From Pseudomonadota bacterium (GTDB taxonomy: Bacteria > Pseudomonadota > Gammaproteobacteria > Burkholderiales > Burkholderiaceae_B), in the NCBI GenBank assembly GCA_023440825.1, contig JAEXRL010000001.1, forward strand, positions 121,204 to 185,203: a DNA stretch of 64,000 bases. The letters are read 5' to 3'. Under the pieces are notes generated by a model. That model was not told the origin of the DNA. It saw only the letters and a list, made by a program, of their open reading frames with translations, and ran no database searches. Each line of letters begins with the position of its first letter. Position 1 is the first letter of the stretch. Of the stretch, positions 51,282-59,648 are shown piece after piece. A program made the translations under genes and the position numbers.

Positions 51282-54200
51282 ATGAATGAACATTCCTTTC
51301 CTTTCGTCCATCTGCGCAGCCATTCTGAGTTCTCAGTTGTAGATGGTATTGCCCGTATTCCAGCCATGGTTCAAAAGGCTGTCGAGTACCACCAGCCTGC
51401 TTTGGCGCTCACCGACCTGGGTAATTTATTTGGTCAAATTAAATTCTATCGTCGGGCGCGCAAAGCCGGCTTGAAAGCCATTATGGGCGCCGATATCTGG
51501 TTGCAAAATGAAGCGGATAGGGAAAAGCCACAACGTCTGTTACTGCTGGTGCAAAACGAGGCGGGCTATCTGGCGCTGTGCGACATCCTGACTCAGGCTT
51601 GGCTTACGAATCAGTACAAAGGCAGGGCGGAAGTCCGTCGGGAATGGTTGCACAATCGCAGCGGCTTGCTTGCCTTGTCAGGTGGGCGGGCGGGAGACAT
51701 AGGTCAGGCTATCGAAGCGGGTAATCTGGAGCTGGCCACGCAGTGTGCAAAAAACTGGGAGCAACTGTTTCCGGGAGCCTTCTACATTGAATTACAGCGT
51801 CGCGGCATGGAAGGGGACGAGCTGTACGTGCAGGCGGCTATGCGCTTGGCCGCACAATTGGACTTACCGGTTGTGGCCACGCATCCTATACAGTTCATCG
51901 AGCCCGACGACTTCCGTGCTCACGAGGTGCGTGTCTGCATTGCCGAGGGGGAGCAGTTAGCTAACCCCAGACGAGTACGTCGTTTTACGCCTGAGCAATA
52001 TTTTTTAAGCAGCGAGCAGATGTATGAGCGTTTTAAGGACGTGCCTGTTGCGCTGAGCAATACCTTGGCGGTTGCGAAACGCTGTAATTTGGAAATGGAG
52101 TTAGGTACTCCTTACTTGCCCGACTTTCCAACGCCCGAAGGCATGAGCTTAGGTGATTATCTGATTGATCTGGCCGAAAAAGGCCTCAGTGAGCGCATGC
52201 TGCAACTGTACCCGGATCAGGCGGAGCGTGAGCAGCAGTACCCCAGTTATCAGGAACGCCTGAAAATAGAGTGCGACACCATTATCAGCATGGGCTTTCC
52301 CGGCTACTTTCTAATCGTTGCCGACTTTATAAACTGGGGGAAAAGTAACGGTGTGCCAGTGGGCCCTGGCCGAGGCTCAGGGGCTGGCTCTCTGGTTGCC
52401 TATGTGCTGGGTATTACCGATCTGGATCCTTTACGCTATGACTTGCTGTTTGAGCGTTTCCTGAATCCGGAGCGCGTATCCATGCCGGACTTCGATATTG
52501 ACTTCTGTCAGGATAATCGTGAGCGGGTAATCGAGTATGTAAAGGAAACCTATGGCCGCAAGGCGGTCAGTCAAATTGCTACTTTTGGTACGCTGGGTGC
52601 CAAAGCCGTAGTGCGCGATGTGGGACGGGTGTTGGAGCTTCCCTACAGCATGTGCGATGGGCTTTCCAAGCTTATCCCATTTAACCCCGCAGACCCCTGG
52701 ACACTTGAGCGTGCGCTGTCCGATGAACCTGCGTTCAAAGAGCGCTACGACACAGACGAAGAAGTACGTTCCTTGATCGATTTGGCGCGTCCTTTGGAAG
52801 GTTTAACCCGCAGTGTAGGCATGCACGCAGGAGGGGTGCTGATAGCGCCTGGGCAGTTAATTGATTTTTGCCCTCTTTATGCCCAGCCAGGTCCCGATGC
52901 GAATGCGGTGTCGCAATATGACAAAGACGACGTGGAAGCGGCAGGTCTGGTCAAGTTTGACTTCCTGGGACTGCGCAACCTGACTATTTTGGACTGGGCG
53001 GTACGCTACGTGCGTCAGTTCAATAGCGATAAGCGTGACTTTGACATCATGAGCTTGCCGCTGGATGATGCGGCTACCTATGAGTTGTTATGCGAGGGAA
53101 ATGCGACAGCGGTATTTCAGCTTGAGTCGCGAGGCATGAAAGAGCTGCTGCGTAGCCTGCGTCCGTCTAATTTTGAGGACATTATTGCTATGCTGGCTTT
53201 GTACCGACCCGGGCCGCTGGAGTCGGGTATGGTGCTGGATTTCGTCAATCGCAAACACGGTAGAGCCGAGGTGGACTACTTTCACTCCGATCTGGAAAGT
53301 ACCTTGCAAAGTACTTATGGAGTGATTGTTTACCAAGAGCAGGTCATGCTGATTTCGCAGATTATCGGCGGTTACTCCTTAGGAGGAGCTGACTTGCTGC
53401 GACGTGCTATGGGTAAGAAAAAGCCCGAGGAAATGGCCAAGCACAGAACGCTGTTCGAAGAGGGGGCGATACAAAAGGGGTATGACGCCGATCTGGCCGT
53501 GAAGCTGTTTGACCTGATGGAAAAATTCGCAGGGTATGGATTTAACAAATCGCACTCTGCTGCCTATGCCCTGATTGCTTATCAAACAGCTTGGCTTAAA
53601 GCGCATCACCCAGCCGAGTTCTTGGCCGCTACCTTATTGTCCGATATGGACGATACGGACAAAATGCAGATCTTCTGGAAAGATGCGCTGGCCAATGGGG
53701 TCAAAGTTCTGCCTCCGGATATTAATGTATCGAATTATCGTTTTGAACCCGTAACGGACAGCTATACCGAGCAGGGGCTGCCGCCGCGTACCATACGCTA
53801 TGGTTTAGGAGCGGTGAAGGGCACGGGGCAGTCAGCTATTGCGGCCATTGTGCAGGCTCGTAAAGAGGGTGGGCCATTCACCAGCTTATTTGACTTTTGT
53901 CGGCGCATTGATCGCCACTCGGTCAATAAGCGCAGTATTGAAGCACTGATTCGAGCCGGTGCGTTTGACACCATAGATGAAAACCGTGCGGCCTTGCTCG
54001 CCAGTATTGGCAGTGCCATGGATGCCGCCGAGCAAGCAGAGCGTAGCGCGAATCAATCTTCGCTGTTTGCGGATGATTCGAACGATATCGTGGAAGGTGA
54101 GCTAGCCAAAGTAGAGCCCTGGAGTCTTCAGGAGCGTTTGCGCCAGGAAAAGCTGGCCATGGGTTTTTACTTCAGTGGTCATTTATTTGATGCATGGCGC

Positions 54201-54767
54201 GACGAAGTGCGACGCTTTGCGCCCACGCCACTTGTTCGCTTGGAGCCTTCGCGTACCCCTCAATGGTTTGCAGGCGTATTGTCCAGCGTTCGGGTGCGCA
54301 TGACGCGTCGTGGGAAAATGTTGTATGCCACGCTTGATGATGGCTCAGCGCAGCTAGAGGTTGCCATCTTTAATGAACTCTTTGAAGAGCATAAGCATAG
54401 ATTACGCGAAGACTTGCTGGTGATTATTCAGGGCAAAGTAAGTTATGACGATTACACAGGCGGTTTACGTGTGTCGGCCGATTCAATTTATGATCTGCAA
54501 TTAGCACGCGAGGAACGCGCCAGTATTTTACGCATCAGTACCGCCAGCCAGTTGGATGTGGAGGACCTGTACGTGCATTTGAATCCATATCGGGCCGAAC
54601 CCGAAAACAATGTGCCGGGAGTGCCGGTTGAAATTGTGTTGCAACAAGAGCAATACAGTTGTGTAGTAAAGCTGGGTGAGCAATGGCGGGTGCGCTTGGC
54701 AGATAGCATGCTAGAGCGCTTGGACTCTTGGCCTAGCGCCACCGAGGTGGAAATCGTATACCGTTAA
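51282..54767 (+). CDS. dnaE: DNA polymerase III alpha subunit
   Basis: The replicative polymerase catalytic subunit. The 1161-residue protein has the N-terminal PHP domain (FVHLRSHSEFSVVDGIARI), the C-family polymerase core with PGRGSGAGSLVAYVLGITDLDP and the catalytic acidic motif MPDFDIDFCQD, the tandem HhH domain, an OB domain (about 990-1070, WFAGVLSSVRVRMTRRGKM) and a C-terminal tau-binding region. Upstream open frame to 51123 overlaps hrpA in another frame and is not DnaE-like; ATG 51282 is preferred although no SD is visible. The glycosyltransferase gene begins 15 bp after the stop. Confidence 0.97.
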   Translation: MNEHSFPFVHLRSHSEFSVVDGIARIPAMVQKAVEYHQPALALTDLGNLFGQIKFYRRARKAGLKAIMGADIWLQNEADREKPQRLLLLVQNEAGYLALCDILTQAWLTNQYKGRAEVRREWLHNRSGLLALSGGRAGDIGQAIEAGNLELATQCAKNWEQLFPGAFYIELQRRGMEGDELYVQAAMRLAAQLDLPVVATHPIQFIEPDDFRAHEVRVCIAEGEQLANPRRVRRFTPEQYFLSSEQMYERFKDVPVALSNTLAVAKRCNLEMELGTPYLPDFPTPEGMSLGDYLIDLAEKGLSERMLQLYPDQAEREQQYPSYQERLKIECDTIISMGFPGYFLIVADFINWGKSNGVPVGPGRGSGAGSLVAYVLGITDLDPLRYDLLFERFLNPERVSMPDFDIDFCQDNRERVIEYVKETYGRKAVSQIATFGTLGAKAVVRDVGRVLELPYSMCDGLSKLIPFNPADPWTLERALSDEPAFKERYDTDEEVRSLIDLARPLEGLTRSVGMHAGGVLIAPGQLIDFCPLYAQPGPDANAVSQYDKDDVEAAGLVKFDFLGLRNLTILDWAVRYVRQFNSDKRDFDIMSLPLDDAATYELLCEGNATAVFQLESRGMKELLRSLRPSNFEDIIAMLALYRPGPLESGMVLDFVNRKHGRAEVDYFHSDLESTLQSTYGVIVYQEQVMLISQIIGGYSLGGADLLRRAMGKKKPEEMAKHRTLFEEGAIQKGYDADLAVKLFDLMEKFAGYGFNKSHSAAYALIAYQTAWLKAHHPAEFLAATLLSDMDDTDKMQIFWKDALANGVKVLPPDINVSNYRFEPVTDSYTEQGLPPRTIRYGLGAVKGTGQSAIAAIVQARKEGGPFTSLFDFCRRIDRHSVNKRSIEALIRAGAFDTIDENRAALLASIGSAMDAAEQAERSANQSSLFADDSNDIVEGELAKVEPWSLQERLRQEKLAMGFYFSGHLFDAWRDEVRRFAPTPLVRLEPSRTPQWFAGVLSSVRVRMTRRGKMLYATLDDGSAQLEVAIFNELFEEHKHRLREDLLVIIQGKVSYDDYTGGLRVSADSIYDLQLAREERASILRISTASQLDVEDLYVHLNPYRAEPENNVPGVPVEIVLQQEQYSCVVKLGEQWRVRLADSMLERLDSWPSATEVEIVYR

Positions 54768-54782
54768 GCGTGGCTGCGCATT

Positions 54783-55529
54783 ATGAAACTTTCCGTTTTT
54801 ATCATCACTAAAAATGAGGCAGCACATATTCAGGCTTGTCTGGAAACGCTTGCCTTTGCTGATGAGGTGATTGTGCTGGACTCGGGCAGTACGGATAATA
54901 CCTGCCAGATTGCCCGGGCTTGGGGCGCTAAAGTTGTAGTCTCTGAGGACTGGCCAGGTTTTGGGCCACAAAAAAATCGCGCTCTGGCCTTGTGTACTGG
55001 CGACTGGGTCTTATCTATTGATGCCGATGAGCGCGTCACACCATCCTTAGAGCAGGCGATTCGAAACGAGCTGATCAATCCCCAGGCAGATGCTTATAAA
55101 ATTGCCCGCTTATCGCAGTTTGCAGGTCGTTGGATTCGTCATAGCGGATGGTGGCCGGATCATGTGTTGCGCCTGTTTAAGCGCGAGCAGGGAAAATTCA
55201 CGGATGCGCAAGTCCATGAGCGTGTCGAGGTAAATGGCACGGTTCACGTTTTGGACGGGCATTTTTTGCATTACCCTTATGCAACGCTTGAAGTCTTTAT
55301 TAACAAAATCAATCTGTATTCCACCGCGGCCGCGCAAAGTGCTTATGAGCGTGGAAAGCGTACGACTGTGCTAGGGCCTTATGGGCATGCTTTCTGGACT
55401 TTCACACGTCACTATATTTTGAGACGAGGTTTTCTAGACGGCTGGCAGGGGTTTTTACTGGCAGGTATGGCTGCTACAGGCAGTTTTTATCGTTACGTGA
55501 AGCTTTATTGCTTAAGTCGTCGCCCTTAG
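54783..55529 (+). CDS. family 2 glycosyltransferase, WaaE/KdtX-like
   Basis: A 248-residue GT-A enzyme: MKLSVFIITKNEAAHIQACLE, VIVLDSGSTDNT, the DXD-type IDADERV near 81 and IRHSGWWPDHVLRLFKRE with FTDAQVHERVEV. This is the pattern of lipopolysaccharide core beta-1,4-glucosyltransferases (WaaE/KdtX) and related inner-core enzymes. A hydrophobic C-terminal stretch (about 215-245) suggests membrane association. It follows dnaE by 15 bp and opens the envelope-glycan group. The exact sugar and acceptor cannot be read. Confidence 0.88.
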   Translation: MKLSVFIITKNEAAHIQACLETLAFADEVIVLDSGSTDNTCQIARAWGAKVVVSEDWPGFGPQKNRALALCTGDWVLSIDADERVTPSLEQAIRNELINPQADAYKIARLSQFAGRWIRHSGWWPDHVLRLFKREQGKFTDAQVHERVEVNGTVHVLDGHFLHYPYATLEVFINKINLYSTAAAQSAYERGKRTTVLGPYGHAFWTFTRHYILRRGFLDGWQGFLLAGMAATGSFYRYVKLYCLSRRP

Positions 55530-55605
55530 CCGAGGGGCTGCCCGGCTTGGGTGCATCCTGTTAAACTTTTCTCTATCTTTACACACCAAATAAAAGTCCC
55601 TCTCT

Positions 55606-55611
55606 TATAAT
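55606..55611 (+). promoter_or_regulatory. consensus -10 placed for a leaderless deacetylase mRNA
   Basis: A perfect TATAAT ends 7 bases before the ATG at 55619, so transcription from it would begin at or one base before the start codon. TTTACA at 55578 is 22 bp upstream, too far for a normal -35. There is no SD before the ATG, which fits a leaderless message. Confidence 0.4.
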
Positions 55612-55618
55612 CGCGCTC

Positions 55619-56341
55619 ATGATACCGATACTGATGTACCACCAGATTGGCCTGCCTGCGCCAAAAGGCTCCCCATACAGGGGCTTGACCGTTCACCCGG
55701 CTGACTTTCGGCGTCAAATGGTTTGGCTCAAGCGCTTGGGTTATCGGGGCTTATCTATGGCCCAAGTGCTGCCCTACGTCAGAGGCGAGCGTCAAGGTAA
55801 GGTGGTGGGGCTTAGTTTTGACGACGGCTATCGTAATGTGTTTCAAAACGCCATGCCTGTTTTGGAAGAGCTGGGGTTTACGGCTACTAATTATTTTGTC
55901 GCTCGTCATTTGGATGGTTCCAACTTTTGGGATCAGCCCAAAGGTGTTCAGCATTCCAGTCTGATGTCTGTGCCCGAGCTGCGTGCATGGGTGGCTGCCG
56001 GTCACGAGGTCGGTTCACACACACTGGATCATGTGCATTTGAACGAGCTTTCACCTGAATTGGCCGCATACCAGATCCGACAATCCAAACTAGAGCTTGA
56101 GCAGATTGTCCAACATGAGGTCAGTGCTTTTTGTTATCCCTACGGACACTATGATGAAGCGATACGCGATCAGGTGGCCATGGCCGGATACAGCAATGCG
56201 ACCACGACTCATCGTGGGCTGGCGCGTGTGGACGACGACTTATTTCAGTTACCGCGGGTCACGGTGTCTCGATCGACCAATATTTTGCGTTTTTTGCAAA
56301 AGTGTTTGACCCGTTTGGAAGATAAGCGCAGGTCTGCTTAA
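55619..56341 (+). CDS. polysaccharide deacetylase family protein
   Basis: A 240-residue NodB-type carbohydrate esterase 4: IPILMYHQIG at the start, motif 1 LSFDDGYRNVF with the catalytic Asp-Asp, motif 2 VGSHTLDHVHLNEL with the metal-binding His pair (H...H), and AFCYPYGHYDEAI (motif 3). No signal peptide is visible, so it probably acts in the cytoplasm or is membrane-associated through partners, on a lipid-linked sugar or LPS precursor. The stop overlaps the GT4 start (TAATG), tying the two together. Confidence 0.9.
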   Translation: MIPILMYHQIGLPAPKGSPYRGLTVHPADFRRQMVWLKRLGYRGLSMAQVLPYVRGERQGKVVGLSFDDGYRNVFQNAMPVLEELGFTATNYFVARHLDGSNFWDQPKGVQHSSLMSVPELRAWVAAGHEVGSHTLDHVHLNELSPELAAYQIRQSKLELEQIVQHEVSAFCYPYGHYDEAIRDQVAMAGYSNATTTHRGLARVDDDLFQLPRVTVSRSTNILRFLQKCLTRLEDKRRSA

Positions 56342-57549
56342 TGTCATCACAGCGCTCCTTGCTCAATCAGCCTGTCATCGACGACGATTCTTTACCGCGT
56401 TTGCGTATTGCATTTGTGGTGGATAGGTTCGGTAATCGCTTTGGGGGAGCGGAGGCCTATGGCGTTGAGCTGATGCGTCAGCTAGCGCCCAAGCATGACA
56501 TCACTGTAATTGCCCGTGAGTATGACCCGGCATGCGATCTGCAATTGTCATTTACCCCTGTGCGCTTATGGTCAAAGTGGCCCAGCTGGATACGTGCATT
56601 CTTGTTTGCTCGCCAAGCTGCGCGTCTGACGCGTCACGGCTTTGATTTGGTTCATTCGCATATGAATGGCTGGGCTGCGGATGTGGATGTCGTACACGTC
56701 ACGCCTGTGCGTTATCGGTGGCGCGTAGCGGGTCGTTCCTTGTGGAGCAGAGTCAATCAGGCGCTGAGTCCACGGATCGCCTGTTATTTGAAACTCGAAA
56801 AAGAGCGAGTTCGGCCTAGAGCGGGGCATGTGGTCGTGGCGGTCTCCAGCTTAATCGACACGCAGCTACAACAAGCGTATCAATCCGTCTTTCCAGGGCA
56901 GTCTTACCCCGTGATAACGCCTGGCGTACAACTGCAAGCGTATCAGCCCGAGCACTCAGAGCGTGAGCGTGTACGCGCTCAGTATAAATGGACAGATACG
57001 GATCAAGTCTGCCTGCTGGTTGCGCGTAACCCTTTGCGTAAAGGCTTGAAAACTGCCCTGTTGGCCTTGGCGCAGTTACCCGCGCCTTATAAGTTGCTCG
57101 TCGTGGGAGGGCACAGTGATTTGGCCGTTCAACTACAGGGGGAACTGGCGGCCCTGGGTCTTGCTGAGCGAGTGGTGTTCATAGAGGCTACTTCATTGGT
57201 AGAGCCTTACTATCGGGCGGCTGATATGTACGTGCACCCCACGCTCAATGACAGCTTTGGTATGGCGCCTATGGAGGCCATGTCTTTTGGCTTACCCGTG
57301 GTGGTGAGTGCTTCTCCTTGGTGCGGGTTCGCGGATTACTTAGAGCATGAAAAAACAGCCCTAGTGCTCCAGCATCCCGAAGACGCTCAGAATTTAGCCG
57401 CCCTTGTGCAGCGTATTGGTGAGCAGCCCCACTTGGCGGACAGCTTGCGGCGTCAGGCCTTGGCTCTTATACAGGAACACTACACCTGGCCCTCTGTGGC
57501 ACGAGCGTATCTTGATCTATATAAACAGGTATTGGCAGAAAAGGCCTAA
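56341..57549 (+). CDS. family 4 glycosyltransferase
   Basis: A 402-residue GT-B enzyme. The N-terminal half has RIAFVVDRFGNRFGGAEAYGVELMRQL and FDLVHSHMNGW; the C-terminal half has VARNPLRKGLKTALLAL, YRAADMYVHPTLNDSFGMAPMEAMSFGLPVVVS with the E-x7-E-type nucleotide-sugar motif. Close in pattern to LPS core GT4 enzymes such as WaaG (glucosyltransferase I). Translationally coupled to the upstream deacetylase and convergent with the YkgJ gene, 16 bp apart. Donor and acceptor unknown. Confidence 0.9.
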   Translation: MSSQRSLLNQPVIDDDSLPRLRIAFVVDRFGNRFGGAEAYGVELMRQLAPKHDITVIAREYDPACDLQLSFTPVRLWSKWPSWIRAFLFARQAARLTRHGFDLVHSHMNGWAADVDVVHVTPVRYRWRVAGRSLWSRVNQALSPRIACYLKLEKERVRPRAGHVVVAVSSLIDTQLQQAYQSVFPGQSYPVITPGVQLQAYQPEHSERERVRAQYKWTDTDQVCLLVARNPLRKGLKTALLALAQLPAPYKLLVVGGHSDLAVQLQGELAALGLAERVVFIEATSLVEPYYRAADMYVHPTLNDSFGMAPMEAMSFGLPVVVSASPWCGFADYLEHEKTALVLQHPEDAQNLAALVQRIGEQPHLADSLRRQALALIQEHYTWPSVARAYLDLYKQVLAEKA

Positions 57550-57565
57550 ATCAGTACTGCTTCCC

Positions 57566-57838
57566 TTAGGTTGCTGGTGCGCTTTCTTTTTCTAGCCAAT
57601 GCAGATAATGCAAAGCGTGTTCGCGCTGTGTGCCGCACATCTCTAGGCTAGCCTGTAAACCAGCACACACGGCAGGGCGCTCGGGTAAGTTAAAAAGCTC
57701 GCATAAGTACTGACCCGATAAATGTGCACAAGCTACACCAGCAGGTTTACCTTGAGGCATTTTGGGCAGGGGAGTACTAATAGAGGGGGCGATGCAGCAA
57801 GCACCGCAACCCATGCGGCAAGAAAAGCTGGCGTTCAT
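57566..57838 (-). CDS. YkgJ-family cysteine-cluster protein
   Basis: A 90-residue protein with eight cysteines, beginning FSCRMGCGACCIAPSIS and continuing ACAHLSGQYLCELFNLPERPAVCAGL. This is the YkgJ (CxxxCxxCC) metal-cluster pattern, thought to bind zinc or an Fe-S cluster; function is unknown. Its ATG lies one base after the YdcF stop on the same strand, so it is co-transcribed with the YdcF and heptosyltransferase genes. Confidence 0.87.
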   Translation of the reverse strand: MNASFSCRMGCGACCIAPSISTPLPKMPQGKPAGVACAHLSGQYLCELFNLPERPAVCAGLQASLEMCGTQREHALHYLHWLEKESAPAT

Positions 57839-57839
57839 A

Positions 57840-58604
57840 CTAGATCCAGCCTCGTGCCCAGTACATCAGAATGCCCACATACTCTTTAAGGATGGAGCGG
57901 CTGGATTGAAGCGTGTGCAGGTTGGGTCGCCAAAGTGAAAAGGGCACATTTTGCGGGATGCGTATCTGGGCTGGAGCCGCGGCGGGGTACACATCTACCC
58001 CTTGCTTTTTAAATACGGCCATCGCGCGAGGCATGTGTAAAGCCGACGTAACTAACAAGACTTTATTCAAGTTACGCTCTGACAGTAAATGCGCACTGTA
58101 ATGCCCATTTTCTTCGGTGTTTAGGCTGTTTTCTTCTTGTAGTGTTGCGCTTTCTGGCACATTAAAGGATGCCAATGTATCTGTCATCATGCGCGCCTCG
58201 CTTTTTCCACCATCTAGAGCCGCGCCTGAAAGCACTATAACAGGTGCTTTGCCCGCATGATAAATCGAGGCAGCCATACGGACACGGCTGGATTGACGTT
58301 GAGCGCTTTCTGGAATAAACCAGTTTTCTCGGTTTTGAGCGGTATGCCCACCCAGTACAACGATGGCATCGGCTAAAGGTAGGGCGGCGGGTTCTGTATA
58401 GGGGTAGCGTTGCTCAAGGTGTGAGCCTGCCCAAATATTAAACGCGGGGGTGGCCCACACACCCACCCATAACAGGCCAGCACATGCTGTAGCTAAAGCA
58501 GTTTTCCGTAAGCGCAGGACGAAAAGTATCAGTGCCAAGAGCAACAAGGCGGCACATAAATTCAACGGTATAACGAGCTGGGTTAAGACGGCTGACATAT
58601 TCAT
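57840..58604 (-). CDS. YdcF/ElyC-family membrane protein
   Basis: A 254-residue inner-membrane protein: two N-terminal membrane helices (about 5-50) followed by a DUF218 domain with ADAIVVLGGHTAQNRENW, PVIVLSGAALDGGKSEARMM, LNTEENGHYSA and VLLVTSALHMPRAMAVFKKQGVDVYP. ElyC in E. coli supports peptidoglycan/undecaprenyl metabolism. The ATG overlaps the heptosyltransferase-like gene's TGA (ATGA), so 58604 is chosen over an ATG 18 codons upstream. Envelope role is inferred. Confidence 0.88.
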   Translation of the reverse strand: MNMSAVLTQLVIPLNLCAALLLLALILFVLRLRKTALATACAGLLWVGVWATPAFNIWAGSHLEQRYPYTEPAALPLADAIVVLGGHTAQNRENWFIPESAQRQSSRVRMAASIYHAGKAPVIVLSGAALDGGKSEARMMTDTLASFNVPESATLQEENSLNTEENGHYSAHLLSERNLNKVLLVTSALHMPRAMAVFKKQGVDVYPAAAPAQIRIPQNVPFSLWRPNLHTLQSSRSILKEYVGILMYWARGWI

Positions 58605-59563
58605 ACAGTTTTTATGCGTGTGGCAAGAGTGGACAGGACGTGCTCCAAAGTGGGCCATTGCTGATCGTTACCAAGGCAAATAGCGTGTTCCGACCATGGG
58701 CCTGTATCTTCAGGGCGCGTAACACCACAGAGAGTAATTTGTTGCGCTCCAATGGCGGCAGCCACATGGGAAACGCCTGAATCATTACAAATTACCCAAG
58801 CGGCCTGCTGACAAAGCCTGGCAAAGGCGCCCAAGCTCAGTGGAGGCAGGCAGCGTGCGCTGGGTGCATTGAGCAGTGCAGCCTCGCGTTCAGCAGGCGG
58901 CGGGCACATGCAAACAGTTAAACCTTGTGCTTGCAAGGCAGCGCTTAAGTCCTCAAAGTGCGGCCAGACCTTAACCCGCCCTTTGTGTAAACCTATAGCT
59001 GTAGGAGCGATCAGTATGTAGCCACCCGCTTGTAGGCCAGCTTGCTCAATGGCCTGATCGCCCTGCTTTTGCTGCTCTGGGCTTAATTTTAAACCCAGAT
59101 TGCCCGGCGCTGGGCTGTCCTGATTAGACAGGCCCCAAATTTTCAATGCATTTTGTACGATGTTGTACCACGATTGCACGGCGTGCAAAGGCTGGGTGGG
59201 CTTGTGTAAAGGCCAGCGAAGCAAGATAGTCCGTCCGTCATCTTTATAGCCTACACTGGGCACGTTTGCTAAGCGGAAACACAGGGCGCTGCTCAGTGAA
59301 TCAGGTAGCAAAACACCGACTGCTCTACGGTAAGCATGGGCACGCCTGTGCTGGCGTACCAAGCGGCTATCTGCCCACCATTTTCCGGATAAGGGAATAA
59401 ATCCTGCAATGTTTAGCCCCGACATGAGCTCTTTGGCCCAGGGCCTGGCACAAACTACCGTTGGCACACCGCTATCGATCAATGCCTTAAGGCTAGGTAA
59501 ACTCATGCATGCATCACCTAGCCAGTTGGGTAAACGCACATAAATAACAGAAGGAGTAAGCAT
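58601..59563 (-). CDS. family 9 glycosyltransferase, heptosyltransferase-like
   Basis: A 320-residue GT-B protein of the WaaC/WaaF group: VIYVRLPNWLGDACMSLPSLKAL at the N-terminus (NWLGD is typical of WaaF) and, in the C-terminal half, CNDSGVSHVAAAIGAQQITLCGVTRPEDTGPW, the ADP-heptose-binding region. It probably adds L-glycero-D-manno-heptose to the LPS inner core; whether it is WaaF or a later heptosyltransferase is open. ATG 59563 is chosen because the longer frame starts with TTG and adds nine unlike residues. Divergent from msbA. Confidence 0.87.
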   Translation of the reverse strand: MLTPSVIYVRLPNWLGDACMSLPSLKALIDSGVPTVVCARPWAKELMSGLNIAGFIPLSGKWWADSRLVRQHRRAHAYRRAVGVLLPDSLSSALCFRLANVPSVGYKDDGRTILLRWPLHKPTQPLHAVQSWYNIVQNALKIWGLSNQDSPAPGNLGLKLSPEQQKQGDQAIEQAGLQAGGYILIAPTAIGLHKGRVKVWPHFEDLSAALQAQGLTVCMCPPPAEREAALLNAPSARCLPPLSLGAFARLCQQAAWVICNDSGVSHVAAAIGAQQITLCGVTRPEDTGPWSEHAICLGNDQQWPTLEHVLSTLATRIKTV

Positions 59564-59648
59564 GCTAGTAGAGACCACGATAAACCGCAAATCGAACGCT
59601 TTATAAGCGCATAGAACGTTAAAATAATATCAATAACATAGTATATAG

